From NCBI GenBank assembly GCA_038141705.1, contig JAYQIQ010000004.1, forward strand, positions 1,616,474-1,680,473: a stretch of 64,000 bases of DNA, read 5' to 3'. Positions 36,690 to 46,025 of the stretch are shown in pieces. The stretch's first letter is position 1. Each line of letters opens with the position of its first letter. The notes beneath the pieces are model-generated. The model saw nothing but the letters and a program-made list of their open reading frames with translations. It had not been told where the DNA came from and made no database searches. Made by a program: the position numbers and the translations under genes. Source of the DNA: Eutrophomonas brisbanensis (lineage in GTDB: Bacteria; Pseudomonadota; Gammaproteobacteria; Burkholderiales; Eutrophovitaceae).

Positions 36690-37577
36690 ATGGCACAAAT
36701 CGGATTTATCGGGCTTGGGATTATGGGCACCCCAATGGCAGGCCATATCTTGGCCGCCGGTCATTCGCTGCACACCTTCACTATCGGCGAAACGCCGGCA
36801 AGCCTCGTCGAGGCAGGGGCGCATGTCTGCGAGAGTGCGAAGGATGTTGCGTGGCGTGCCGACATCATCTTTGTCATGGTGCCCGATACGCCCCACGTGG
36901 AGGATGTCCTGTTCAGCGCGAATGGTGTCGCAGCCGGACTGACCAAGGGCAAGACCGTTGTCGATATGAGCTCCATTTCTCCTGTGGCAACAAAGGGGTT
37001 TGCGAAGCGCATCAACGGGCTGGGCTGTGAGTATCTGGATGCTCCCGTGTCCGGTGGTGAAGTTGGCGCCAAAGCTGCATCTCTGACGATCATGGTCGGT
37101 GGCAGCAATGAAGCGTTCATGCGTGTCAAACCGCTATTCGAGCTGATGGGCAAGAACATTACCTTGGTTGGCGGCAACGGCGATGGCCAGATTACCAAGG
37201 TGGCCAATCAGATTATCGTGGCCTTGACCATTGAAGCCGTTGGGGAGGCATTGCTACTGGCAGCTAAAGCAGGTGCCGACGCAGGAAAGGTGCGAGAGGC
37301 ATTGATGGGTGGGTTCGCGAACTCTCGGATTCTCGAAGTGCATGGCGAACGCATGGTTAAGCGCTCATTCAATCCCGGATTCCGGATCGAGTTGCATCAG
37401 AAGGATCTCAACCTTGCCTTGACGACAGCTCGCCAACTGGGGGTTTCTCTTCCGAACACGGCGGCTGCACAAGAGCTCTTTAATTCCTGTGCAGCCCATG
37501 GTGGGGCTGGATGGGATCATTCGGCGATGGTTCGTGCGTTGGAGTTAATGGCCAATTTCGAAATCGGACAATGCTAA
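36690..37577 (+). CDS. glxR: 2-Hydroxy-3-oxopropionate (tartronate semialdehyde) reductase
   Basis: This NAD(P)H-dependent beta-hydroxyacid dehydrogenase reduces tartronate semialdehyde to D-glycerate. Of 295 residues, the Rossmann motif GFIGLGIMGTPMAGHIL is N-terminal, the substrate motif is DAPVSGGEVGAKAASLTIMVGG and the catalytic Lys is in GDGQITKVANQIIV. GRIELHQKDLNLAL-type helices (FRIELHQKDLNLALTTA) close the protein. GGAGATAA precedes the ATG. It is followed by a terminator-like hairpin. Confidence 0.96.
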   Translation: MAQIGFIGLGIMGTPMAGHILAAGHSLHTFTIGETPASLVEAGAHVCESAKDVAWRADIIFVMVPDTPHVEDVLFSANGVAAGLTKGKTVVDMSSISPVATKGFAKRINGLGCEYLDAPVSGGEVGAKAASLTIMVGGSNEAFMRVKPLFELMGKNITLVGGNGDGQITKVANQIIVALTIEAVGEALLLAAKAGADAGKVREALMGGFANSRILEVHGERMVKRSFNPGFRIELHQKDLNLALTTARQLGVSLPNTAAAQELFNSCAAHGGAGWDHSAMVRALELMANFEIGQC

Positions 37578-37583
37578 CAGCAT

Positions 37584-37609
37584 AGGCCGGAGATCATGCC
37601 GGCCTTTTT
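37584..37609 (+). terminator. Hairpin terminator between glxR and ttuD
   Basis: AGGCCGG / CCGGCCT with an 8-base loop is followed by TTTTT, only 7 bases after the glxR stop. Because ttuD begins 4 bases later, it may act as a partial terminator that lowers ttuD and pyk expression relative to gcl-hyi-glxR. Confidence 0.8.
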
Positions 37610-37612
37610 GCT

Positions 37613-38887
37613 ATGGACATCATCATGAACATTGAACCTCGTCAATTGCTCCACAAACTGTTTTCTGCTGCCGTGCATGTTGCGCAGCCCGAGGTTTGTG
37701 TTGCCTCCTTTTTACCTGACCTACCTAAAGGCCGAACGATTGTGATCGGCGCAGGGAAGGCTTCAGCTGCGATGGCCAGGGCCCTGGAGCAGCGTTGGGC
37801 TGGGGCTCTTTCCGGATTGGTGGTGACGCGTTACGGGTATGAAGTTCCCTGCGAACGTATCGAGATTGTTCAAGCCTCACATCCTGTCCCAGATGTTGCG
37901 GGTCTGAAGGCTGCTCAATCAATGCTGGAGCTTGTCAGCGGTTTGACGTCCGACGATTTGGTTATCTGTTTGATTTCCGGTGGTGGGTCTGCCCTTTTAC
38001 CCTTACCAGCTAACGGTATCACGCTGGAAGAAAAGCAGGAGATCAACCGAGCTTTGCTGAAATCGGGGGCGACAATCTCAGAGATGAACTGCGTTCGGCG
38101 CCACCTGTCAGCGATCAAGGGGGGGCGGCTAGCCGCAGCATGCCATCCGGCCCGGGTCGTCAATCTGGTGATTTCCGATGTGCCTGGCGACAATCCAATG
38201 GATATTGCATCGGGGCCGACGGTCGGTGACCTTACTACCTGTAGCCAGGCGCTCGACATAGTGCGTCGTTACGCTATCGAATTGCCTAGCGCTGCGCGTT
38301 CATTTCTCGAGTCAGGTGAAGGCGAAACGATCAAGCCGGACGACTCGCGTTTGGCGCGTGTGACGACCCATCTGATCGCCACCCCGCAAATGGCGCTTGA
38401 GGCGGCTGCTGCGGTCGCTCAACAGGCGGGTATTACGCCCGTTATTCTCAGCGACCGGATCGAGGGCGAAGCTCGCGACGTCGGCAAGGTGCTGGCTGCA
38501 CTCGCATTGCAAATTCGGGAACATCATCAGCCTTTTTCGACGCCTTGTGTGCTTCTGTCGGGTGGAGAAACGACCGTTACCGTGAAGGGTAGTGGTCGCG
38601 GTGGTCGCAATGTCGAGTTTCTGCTTTCGACGGCGATAGCCTTGAATGGTGCCACTGACATCTATGCCGTCGCTGGTGATACAGATGGTGTCGATGGTCT
38701 GGAAGAAATTGCTGGCGCATACATTACACCGGATTCTCTGGAAAGGGCCTGGATTCGGGGAGTCAGACCACTTCAGAGCTTAGACAGTAACGACGGCCAT
38801 GGCTTTTTTGAAGCTATCGGAGATTCCTTGGTAACGGGTCCGACTCTGACCAATGTCAACGATTTTCGAGCCATCTTGGTCCTCTAG
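37613..38887 (+). CDS. ttuD: Glycerate 2-kinase (TtuD/MOFRL)
   Basis: The kinase phosphorylates D-glycerate to 2-phosphoglycerate. The 424 residues have the GCKA N-domain (VIGAGKASAAMARALEQRW, VTRYGYEVPCERIEI, ASHPVPDVAGLKAA, ICLISGGGSALLPLP, SEMNCVRRHLSAIKGGRLA, ISDVPGDNPMDIASGPTV) and the C-terminal MOFRL domain (LLSGGETTVTVKGSGRGGRN, AGDTDGVDG). A second ATG at 37625 is an alternative start. Its product is the substrate of the enolase in this window. Confidence 0.95.
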   Translation: MDIIMNIEPRQLLHKLFSAAVHVAQPEVCVASFLPDLPKGRTIVIGAGKASAAMARALEQRWAGALSGLVVTRYGYEVPCERIEIVQASHPVPDVAGLKAAQSMLELVSGLTSDDLVICLISGGGSALLPLPANGITLEEKQEINRALLKSGATISEMNCVRRHLSAIKGGRLAAACHPARVVNLVISDVPGDNPMDIASGPTVGDLTTCSQALDIVRRYAIELPSAARSFLESGEGETIKPDDSRLARVTTHLIATPQMALEAAAAVAQQAGITPVILSDRIEGEARDVGKVLAALALQIREHHQPFSTPCVLLSGGETTVTVKGSGRGGRNVEFLLSTAIALNGATDIYAVAGDTDGVDGLEEIAGAYITPDSLERAWIRGVRPLQSLDSNDGHGFFEAIGDSLVTGPTLTNVNDFRAILVL

Positions 38888-39016
38888 CGCAACTGAATAT
38901 GCGGGGTCCTCTAGCCCCGATTGAACCGGTCATTCTGGTTTGAATTTATAGCTTGATTCGTGTCCTGAAGTTGCTTCAGGCCAAAGAAACCTTTCATGAA
39001 TAAAGCAGGAGACATT

Positions 39017-40446
39017 ATGAGACTTCATCGTCGCTCAAGAATCGTTGCTACCTTGGGCCCCGCAAGTTCATCGCTGGAAACCATTCGAGCACTGGCAATT
39101 GCCGGCGCTGACGTTTTTCGGCTCAACTTCAGTCATGGAACACATGCTGACCATCAGGAGCGCTATAACCGGATTCGTGAGGTTGAGCGTGAGTTGGGAC
39201 GACCGATCGGTGTCCTGTTGGATCTGCAAGGGCCGAAGTTGAGAATAGGTACTCTCGCTTCCGGCAAAGTTCTGCTGGAAAAGGGGAACAAGTTTCGATT
39301 GGATCTTGATCCAACGCCTGGCAGTGAGAAGCGTGCCCATTTACCCCATCCCGAAATTTTTACCGCTCTGAAGGTCGGTACTGAGTTACTGATTGATGAT
39401 GGAAAGCTTCGTATCCGGGTCGATGCCTTCGGGGCGGATTTCGCTGATACGACGGTTGTAGTCGGTGGGCTATTGTCTGATCGAAAAGGGGTGAATGTTC
39501 CTGGAGTCGTGTTGCCAATCTCGCCGCTGACCCAGAAGGATCGTGCAGATCTTGCGTATGGGTTAAACCTAGGCGTGGATTGGATTGCACTTTCCTTTGT
39601 TCAGAGACCTGAGGACATCGAAGAGGCGAAAAGCCTGATTGGCGACAAAGCCTGGGTAATGGCCAAGCTCGAAAAACCATCAGCCGTTACACACCTTGAG
39701 CGAATCGTTGCGCTCGCTGACGGGATCATGGTGGCTCGAGGCGATCTTGGCGTCGAACTTCCTCCTCAGAGCGTACCCGTACTACAACGCCGCATCGTTC
39801 GGGCGGCTCGGTCAGCAGGGAAGCCCGTGGTCGTTGCTACCCAGATGCTCGAATCGATGATTACAGCGCCCGTACCGACTCGCGCAGAAGCGTCGGATGT
39901 CGCAACCGCTATCTATGATGGCGCGGACGCCGTGATGCTATCAGCTGAGTCTGCTTGGGGCAGTACCCGCTTGAAGCGGTAACGATCATGGATCTGATTA
40001 TCCAGGAAGTCGAACAGGACCCGCAGTGGCGTAATGCTCTAGAGGCTAGTCATACACCTGCCGAGGTCAATACGCCGGACGCAATTTGCTGTGCGCTCAG
40101 GCGTGTTGCTGGTTTGCTAGAGCCGGCAGCGACGGTGGCTTACACGGTAAGCGGTCGAACCTGTCTCAGGGCCAGTCGCGAACGTCCAATTACACCGATT
40201 TTGGCACTGACTCCTTCGCCACAAACTGCACGTCGTCTGGCGCTTGTCTGGGGGGTTCATCCAGTCCCGTTCGAGGAGGCATCAACGCTGGAAACAATGG
40301 TGTCCGACGCGACAGCTGCCGCCGTGCAGTTCAATTTGGCTTCGGCCGGTGACGATGTGCTGATGATTGCCGGATTGCCATCTGGATATGCAGGGGGGAC
40401 TAATTTGCTGCATGTCGTCCGCATTCCAGAAGGCGTCAACGGTTAG
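39017..40446 (+). CDS. pyk: Pyruvate kinase, one-base frameshift
   Basis: Pyruvate kinase makes ATP and pyruvate from PEP. The first frame has RIVATLGPASSS, FRLNFSHGTHADH, VLLDLQGPKLRIG, SFVQRPEDIEEA, AKLEKPSAV, GIMVARGDLGVELP and the MTAPVPTRAE-type site. The second frame begins at GQYPLEAVTIMDLI and covers the C-terminal allosteric domain (TVSGRTCLRAS, ERPITPILALTPS, PSGYAGGTNLLHVVRI). The frame breaks near 39,955 (one base missing). The start at 39017 is chosen for its AGGAGA at 39007-39012 and homologous N-terminus RLHRRSRIVATLGP. It follows ttuD, a common order. Confidence 0.93.
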
Positions 40447-40581
40447 CGCTCCAACAAACAGTTTTTTCCAAAATTCATTTAGAGGGGTATGGCTCACGAG
40501 GCTTAGCGAGAAGAACTCGGTGAATCGCTATCGAAACCCTAGACGCTTCTGAGCCTACAATTTGGGCAACGAGGAGGTGTC

Positions 40582-40863
40582 ATGAGTAGCAGTCCGAAGT
40601 ACACGGAAGAATTCAAAATCGAAGCAGTTCGGCAGGTGACCGAGCGTGGCTTTGCGGTAAAGGATGTGTCGGTTCGACTCGGGGTGTCGAGCTGGAGCCT
40701 GTACCAGTGGATCAAGCGTTACGGGATCCCGGCCGAGAAGCGTCTTGCGCTGGAAGACCAGGCGGCCAAGCTCAAGCGGCTCGAAGCGGAATTGAAACGC
40801 GTGACCGAGGAGCGCGACATTTTAAAAAAGGCCGCCGCGTACTTTGCCAAACAGTCCGGGTGA
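40582..40863 (+). CDS. IS3 transposase OrfA
   Basis: The 93-residue OrfA has a helix-turn-helix (FKIEAVRQVTERGFAVKDVS, RLGVSSWSLYQWIKRYG) and a leucine-zipper tail (LEDQAAKLKRLEAELKRVTEER). Start at ATG 40582 after GAGGAGGTG. It ends after the slippery A6G, where -1 frameshifting makes the OrfAB transposase. Confidence 0.95.
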   Translation: MSSSPKYTEEFKIEAVRQVTERGFAVKDVSVRLGVSSWSLYQWIKRYGIPAEKRLALEDQAAKLKRLEAELKRVTEERDILKKAAAYFAKQSG

Positions 40864-41732
40864 GGTACGCATTCATCCGAGACCACGAGCGGCAGCATGC
40901 GGTGCGTACGCTGTGCCGTGTGCTCAAGGTGCATCCCAGCGGCTATTACGCATGGCGTCATCAACCCCGATCGGCGCGTAACATCGAGAACCAGCGGCTG
41001 ACGGGGCAGATCAAGCAGTCCTGGTTGCATAGTGGCGCTGTCTACGGCTATCGCAAGGTGCATGCCGATTTGCGGGATCTGGGTGAGCCATGTGGCGAGC
41101 AACGCGTCTACCGATTGATGAAGGCGGCCGGGCTGCGTTCGCAGTCGGGCTATCGCCGCCATCCTCATGTCGGCGGTATGCCCGCGGTGATCGCGCCGAA
41201 CCGATTGGATCGGCAGTTCGATGTGGCGGCGCCGAACCAAGCGTGGGTGACCGACATCACGTACCTCCGTACGCACGAAGGCTGGTTGTATCTGGCCGTG
41301 GTGCTGGACTTGTTTTCACGGCAGGTCGTCGGCTGGTCGATGCAGAGCCGGATCGATCGGGACTTGGTGCTCTCAGCCTTGCTGATGGCGATCTGGCGGC
41401 GCAAGCCCAAACAGCCGGTGCTGGTGCACTCCGACCAGGGCAGTCAGTTTTCCAGCGAGGATTGGCAATCGTTTTTGAGGGCGAATGGCCTCGTCGGTAG
41501 TATGAGCCGCCGAGGAAATTGCCACGACAATGCCGTGGCCGAGAGTTTCTTCCAGTTGTTAAAGCGCGAAAGAGTCAAACGCAAGACCTATCCAACACGC
41601 GAAGCGGCACGGCAGGATGTCTTCGATTACATCGAAATGTTCTACAACCCGAAGCGCCGCCACGGCTATAACGGGAAGAAGTCGCCAGTACAATTTGAGC
41701 AGCAGTTTTTCGAGAGGCAGCGAAGCGTCTAG
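40860..41732 (+). CDS. IS3 transposase OrfB (DDE integrase domain)
   Basis: OrfB has an HTH_21 region (YGYRKVHADLRDLGEPCGEQ) and the rve core with the DDE triad: AWVTDITYLRTHEGW, VHSDQGSQFSSEDW and DNAVAESFFQLLKRE. The frame opens upstream to 40707 and is expressed mainly as an OrfAB fusion. Intact. Confidence 0.95.
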   Translation: MRYAFIRDHERQHAVRTLCRVLKVHPSGYYAWRHQPRSARNIENQRLTGQIKQSWLHSGAVYGYRKVHADLRDLGEPCGEQRVYRLMKAAGLRSQSGYRRHPHVGGMPAVIAPNRLDRQFDVAAPNQAWVTDITYLRTHEGWLYLAVVLDLFSRQVVGWSMQSRIDRDLVLSALLMAIWRRKPKQPVLVHSDQGSQFSSEDWQSFLRANGLVGSMSRRGNCHDNAVAESFFQLLKRERVKRKTYPTREAARQDVFDYIEMFYNPKRRHGYNGKKSPVQFEQQFFERQRSV

Positions 41733-41813
41733 AAAATCGATAGCGATTCACGGCAGCCTTTTTCAAGCTTGCCACTAGGGGGAGGCGGATTTTTAAAAAA
41801 TGAGGAGACAACT

Positions 41814-43502
41814 ATGAATTGGCAACAAATATACGACCCTGTCGGAAACATGTTTTTTTCGACCGCCTTGGCCGCTATTCCTGTAGTGGTAATGCTGGCG
41901 GCACTGGGCTTTTTTCACATCAAGGCCCATATAGCGGCCGCAATGGGCCTGATTTCGGCTCTTGCCGTTGCCGTCTTTGCTTATGGCATGCCCGCCGAAA
42001 TGGCCGGAAAGGCTGCGATGTATGGCGGCTTCACCGGGCTGTTGCCGATTGGCTGGATCGTGCTCAACATCATTTTTCTGCACCAACTAACCGAGCGGAA
42101 CGGCAGCTTCCGGATCCTACAGGACTCGATCGCAGGCATCACCGAGGACCGTCGCCTGCAACTGCTGCTTATAGCCTTCGCCTTCGGAGCCTTCTTTGAG
42201 GGTGCAGCAGGTTTCGGAACGCCGGTGGCCGTGACAGCTGCGATTCTGATGGGTTTGGGCTTCTCCCCGCTGGCGGCCTCTGGTCTTTCACTGATCGCCA
42301 ATACCGCTCCGGTTGCCTACGGTGCGCTGGGTACGCCGATCATCACGCTGGCCAAAGTGCACGGCTACGATGTGATGGAGGTGACGGCGATGGTGGGTCG
42401 CCAATTACCGTTCTTCTCGCTGCTTGTGCCGTTCTGGCTGATCTGGGCCTTTGCTGGACGCAAGGCGATGTGGGAAATCTGGCCGGCAATCCTCGTCACC
42501 GGCGCGAGCTTTGCAGTGATGCAGTTTCTGGTTTCGAACTACATCGGCCCGGAACTGGTGGACGTAATTGCCGCGATTGTTTCGATGGTTTGTCTGGTCG
42601 CTTTCCTGAAAATCTGGCAGCCCAAGAAGATCTGGCGCTCGGTATCGCTGAAGGGGCATGAAACGGATGGCGGCGAAGGGCACGAGATGGCACCGCCAAA
42701 ACGTCACGCACGCGCCGATGTGATTCGTGCCTGGACGCCTTGGGTGATTCTTACTGTATTTGTGTTCATCTGGGGTCTGCCTGATGTTAAGGCCTTCTTC
42801 AACAACATTTTCGCTCCCAAGTTTCCGATCGAAGGTCTGGACAAACTGATTGAGAAAGTTCCGCCTGTCGTCAAGGTACCCACTAAGGAAGGGGCGGTCT
42901 ATACCCTGAACCTGCTGTCGGCCACGGGCACCGGTATCCTGCTATCAGCGATCGTTGGCGGGTTGGTCATGAAATACAACCCGTTGCAGCTAATCAAGAC
43001 GTTCGGCAGCACGCTCTGGCTGGTGCGCTACTCGCTGCTGACCATCGTCCTGATGCTTGGTCTAGGCTCCTTGACGCGCTACTCCGGCACCGATACTACC
43101 CTCGGCCTGGCGTTCGCTAATACGGGCTGGATGTACCCATTCTTCGGAACACTTATGGGCTGGCTGGGCGTGGCGCTAACCGGTTCGGATACGGCCTCGA
43201 ACGTGCTGTTTGGCGGCATGCAGAAGGTTGCCGCAGATCAGTTGGGCCTGAGTCCTAACCTGATGGGTGCGGCCAACAGTTCGGGTGGGGTGATGGGCAA
43301 GATGGTTGACGCACAATCGATCGTGGTCGCCTCGACCGCTACCCGCTGGTTCAATCATGAAGGCGATATCCTGCGCTACGTCTTCTTCCACTCCATTGCT
43401 CTCGCCTGTCTGGTTGGCGTCCTGGTCATGTTGCAGGCCTATGTTCCGCCTTTTACTGACATGGTCATTCACTCCTCGGCGCCCGTTGTTTCGAGTCATT
43501 AA
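41814..43502 (+). CDS. L-lactate/glycolate permease (LctP/GlcA family)
   Basis: This 562-residue transporter with about 13 membrane segments imports glycolate or lactate with protons. It begins MNWQQIYDPVGNMFFSTALAA, with FGAFFEGAAGFGTPVAVTAA, ANTAPVAYGALGTPII, GSLTRYSGTDTTLGLAFANTG, GSDTASNVLFGGMQ and the late MGKMVDAQSIVVA, the family hallmarks. The start at 41814 has GAGGAGAC upstream; the longer frame is not needed. Because it follows a glycolate catabolic cluster, GlcA activity is likely, but lldP-like lactate transport cannot be excluded. It now lies 64 bases after the IS3 element, which probably cut it off from any promoter upstream. Confidence 0.9.
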   Translation: MNWQQIYDPVGNMFFSTALAAIPVVVMLAALGFFHIKAHIAAAMGLISALAVAVFAYGMPAEMAGKAAMYGGFTGLLPIGWIVLNIIFLHQLTERNGSFRILQDSIAGITEDRRLQLLLIAFAFGAFFEGAAGFGTPVAVTAAILMGLGFSPLAASGLSLIANTAPVAYGALGTPIITLAKVHGYDVMEVTAMVGRQLPFFSLLVPFWLIWAFAGRKAMWEIWPAILVTGASFAVMQFLVSNYIGPELVDVIAAIVSMVCLVAFLKIWQPKKIWRSVSLKGHETDGGEGHEMAPPKRHARADVIRAWTPWVILTVFVFIWGLPDVKAFFNNIFAPKFPIEGLDKLIEKVPPVVKVPTKEGAVYTLNLLSATGTGILLSAIVGGLVMKYNPLQLIKTFGSTLWLVRYSLLTIVLMLGLGSLTRYSGTDTTLGLAFANTGWMYPFFGTLMGWLGVALTGSDTASNVLFGGMQKVAADQLGLSPNLMGAANSSGGVMGKMVDAQSIVVASTATRWFNHEGDILRYVFFHSIALACLVGVLVMLQAYVPPFTDMVIHSSAPVVSSH

Positions 43503-43516
43503 ATCTGGAGAGACAA

Positions 43517-43972
43517 ATGTACAAGCGAATTTTAATTGGTATCGACAGCAGTTCCTGTTCCGCCAAAGCATTGGAGGAGGTAATTCTGATCGCCAGATCG
43601 TTGCAGGCAAATATTCGTATTGTGTATGCAGCCGATGAGTCCTCATTGGTTCAACATGGCATGGGCATTGGCTCCTATATCAATATTGAGGCTACCAAGG
43701 AGCAAATGCGGGAGGACGGCAAAAAGATGCTGGATACAGCAGTGGCGAAGGCGAAGGATGCCGGCTGCAATGCCGATAGCTTGCTGATTGAATCCGCGAA
43801 ACACCGTGTGGCAGAGATGCTGGTCAGTGCTGCTCAAGACTGGAATGCAGATCTGATCGTTGTCGGAACTCACGGCCGAAGAGGCTTCGAACGGATGTTG
43901 GTTGGGAGTGTCGCAGAAAATCTGACCCGAATCGCCACGACCTCTTTGCTGCTAATTCGAGAGCAGCATTAG
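43517..43972 (+). CDS. Universal stress protein (UspA family)
   Basis: A 151-residue single-domain Usp protein starting MYKRILIGIDSSSCSAKALEEVI. The ATP-binding signature GTHGRRGFERMLVGSVAENLTR is near the C-terminus. It follows the permease after 14 bases with GGAGAG and probably shares its transcript. Such pairings of a carboxylate permease and Usp are frequent. Confidence 0.92.
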   Translation: MYKRILIGIDSSSCSAKALEEVILIARSLQANIRIVYAADESSLVQHGMGIGSYINIEATKEQMREDGKKMLDTAVAKAKDAGCNADSLLIESAKHRVAEMLVSAAQDWNADLIVVGTHGRRGFERMLVGSVAENLTRIATTSLLLIREQH

Positions 43973-44129
43973 CGCACATTAACGGTATGGATCAGGGATA
44001 TTCATTACCTGGGATGAGTTTTCCTGCGTGTGAATATCTCCTGATTGCCAGCCAAAGAATTACCTAGTCCCTACAAAATTAATTCCTTTCTTGTTCTGGA
44101 AAACGGGTCTAGCAAAAGGTTGAATATTG

Positions 44130-44397
44130 ATGACAAAGGCCACTAAATTCCTCGCCACCAATGCCCATGTCGATGAGGCTGCAGTCCAGCCGCTGCCCAA
44201 TTCCCGCAAGATCTATGTTCAGGGTTCGCGCGCGGGTATCCGGGTGCCGATGCGAGAGGTCTCACAGGCAGACACGCCGACCACTTTCGGCGGCGAGCGG
44301 AATCCGCCGATCTACGTTTACGACTGTTCCGGCCCTTATTCCGATCCGGCCGCCAAGGTCGACATCCGCTCCGGCCTGCCGGTGCTGCGCGCCAGTT
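44130..44397 (+). pseudogene. thiC: Phosphomethylpyrimidine synthase ThiC, N-terminal fragment cut by an element
   Basis: ThiC makes the pyrimidine part of thiamine by radical SAM chemistry. About 89 residues remain: LPNSRKIYVQGSRAGIRVPM, TTFGGERNPPIYVYDCSGPY and DIRSGLPVLRA. The normal continuation (W-I-E-x-R-G-D-T-E-like) is absent; instead the frame ends within a few codons at foreign DNA. No TPP riboswitch was seen in the 154 bases upstream. The rest of thiC is not found in this window, so the gene is inactive here. Confidence 0.88.
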
Positions 44398-45397
44398 CGA
44401 TCGCGTCGTCTTGATGTTGTTCTGGAGAGGCTTCGATACGAATGGAAATACCGGTGCTCCAGCGCGGCCTGAACTGTGCACGGCGCAAGCGAATTTTTTC
44501 AACCCCAAGGTGCGACAGGTCTTCAAATGTTTCCAGTCCCTCACGCAGCTCATTAAGTTTAAAGCGCGTCTTCTCAATTTCTGCTGGCGTGATATCTCGC
44601 CCGACTACATGCTTGCCGAAAAGCTGCAGTACGGCCTGATGAGCTTTTGCGCCCCCTTTGACTACGCTTTCGATTACACCGGTTGCTGGTTGGTAGACGA
44701 TAGCAGTTTCGAGAGCGATACGCGTGGTGACGCGATTGAATTTATTTTCGGTGAAGTGCGCCAGTGCTGTCAGTGGGCCTTCGACATAGATAGTCAGTTG
44801 GATGCTGCCATCAGAAGCAAGGATGCTTCGCTCGATGTGAGCGCTTTTTCCGCCACCAGATTTTTCGTAGAGCTTGGCTACCTCGTGACTGAACGCTTCC
44901 AGCTTTGCCCGTTCATTGGTTAAATCCAGACCTGGTTCAATGCGGTGCTTCTTCCAGTATTTCCCATTGGCCTTTGCTTGGAAGGCCAGGTGCAGTTCGA
45001 CATCACGGAATAATTTGTCCCGCGCATGAAAGACCCACAGCGCCTTCTCACGTTTATCACGACCGTCAAAAGCAGTTAACGCCTCAGTGTCATTAGCACA
45101 GCCAAGATGAAATTCATTGACTGCCAGATCGTTGGTGAGGAGGTGAACACGTCGCAAATCATCGTGCCAGAGATTCAAATCATCAGCGATTGCCGATTTT
45201 TCTTTTTCGGTAAGATCAGTTGTGAGCAGAGAAGTTTGCAGCACCTCGATGGCGGCATGAACGTTGTCTGCTAATGAATTTTCTGAACACTCCCAGTCAA
45301 TGGTCAAGCGAGGGAAGATCGGATGAGCCTGTGTGAAACCATGCAGCGCTGGTTTAGATACGTGGCGTAGAAAATGGGTGGGTGAGAATATTTTCAA
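44336..45397 (-). CDS. Unknown element protein next to the S24 repressor
   Basis: The reading frame gives 353 residues, beginning MKIFSPTHFLRHVSKPALHG. The middle has regular protein character (NEFHLGCANDTEALTAFDGR, AIVYQPATGVIESVVKGGAK, VGRDITPAEIEKTRFKLNEL). No known domain is recognised. It starts 12 bases after the repressor stop, so they form a two-gene unit. The last about 20 codons lie beyond the element border, antisense to thiC, so its C-terminus depends on the integration site. Confidence 0.6.
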   Translation of the reverse strand: MKIFSPTHFLRHVSKPALHGFTQAHPIFPRLTIDWECSENSLADNVHAAIEVLQTSLLTTDLTEKEKSAIADDLNLWHDDLRRVHLLTNDLAVNEFHLGCANDTEALTAFDGRDKREKALWVFHARDKLFRDVELHLAFQAKANGKYWKKHRIEPGLDLTNERAKLEAFSHEVAKLYEKSGGGKSAHIERSILASDGSIQLTIYVEGPLTALAHFTENKFNRVTTRIALETAIVYQPATGVIESVVKGGAKAHQAVLQLFGKHVVGRDITPAEIEKTRFKLNELREGLETFEDLSHLGVEKIRLRRAQFRPRWSTGISIRIEASPEQHQDDAIELARSTGRPERMSTLAAGSE

Positions 45398-45409
45398 TTT
45401 TTATTGTCC

Positions 45410-45996
45410 TCATGAGTATTTACGCACTAGTCCAACCATGACACCGAAAATCTCAAGCTTGCCAGCTGGTCGAATGATGGCGTAATTCGCATTGGCAGGA
45501 AGCAGGTGATATCCGACTTTGTCTCTCGCTAGAGTTTTTAATGTGAATTCATCGTCGACGATTGCGACCACGATGTTCCCGGCGTGGCCTCGCTGGTACG
45601 TTCTACAACGGCTAAATCACCGTTGTGGATACCGGCGTCCACCATGCTGTCGCCCTTCACCCGAATGAGTATAGTTTTCGTAGGTTGATCGATTAAAAAC
45701 CGGTCAATGGTGATTGGCTCATGAGTATCACTATCAGCTGCGATGGGCATCCCCGCTGGCACAGGCTGGGTTGCAATCGCCCGCTCGAAGAAGCGTTCGC
45801 TAGGTGACCAGTCGCCATCTGGCGTGCGGTCGAGTAACCCAGCGTCCTCAAGCCTTTCCAGCGCTTTTTTGACTGCCGACTTGGAGGCATAACCAAGCAG
45901 GCTCATCAAACGGGCGTAAGAGGGCAACACGCGGTGCTCGGCGTAGTAGCTTTGCAGGCTGGCAAGATTTTCTCTGTCGTTAATAGCTTTCTTCAC
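45410..45996 (-). CDS. LexA-like S24 repressor, one-base frameshift
   Basis: The N-terminal half is a winged helix (RVLPSYARLMSLLGYASKSA, VKKALERLEDAGLLDR). The C-terminal half is an S24 peptidase fold: TILIRVKGDSMVDAGIHNGD holds the catalytic Ser, and in the next frame DDEFTLKTLARDKVGYHLLP holds the Lys, followed by IRPAGKLEIFGVMVGLVRKY. The frame changes near 45,585 (587 bases; 588 gives 195 residues). It should cleave itself on RecA activation and so link the element to SOS. An inverted-repeat operator lies 12 bases upstream. Confidence 0.85.
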
Positions 45997-46007
45997 GGCT
46001 ATATTTT

Positions 46008-46025
46008 AGAGAACGTTCGTTCTCT
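46008..46025. promoter_or_regulatory. Operator-like inverted repeat of the S24 repressor
   Basis: AGAGAACGTTCGTTCTCT consists of GAGAACG and its exact inverse CGTTCTC separated by two T, 11 bases upstream of the repressor start. It is in the divergent promoter region of the element and resembles LexA-type boxes with GAAC/GTTC arms. A further GTTCTATT half-like site lies near 46,063. Confidence 0.65.

Larger units (their letters stand above)
40521..41750 (+). mobile_element. Complete IS3-family insertion sequence with 3-bp target duplication
   Basis: The element is 1,230 bases long. The left end begins TGAATCGCTATCG and continues to AGACGCTTCT; the right end is its inverted copy, with about 26 of 30 positions matching. 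The 3-base CGG flanks both sides, the usual IS3 duplication. Two overlapping frames, orfA and orfB, are joined by an A6G slippery site at 40824-40830. Inserted between pyk and the permease gene. Confidence 0.95.

Noticed and set aside
43973..44129. TPP riboswitch upstream of thiC
   Set aside because: Neither the CTGAGA nor the later conserved thi-box core could be found.
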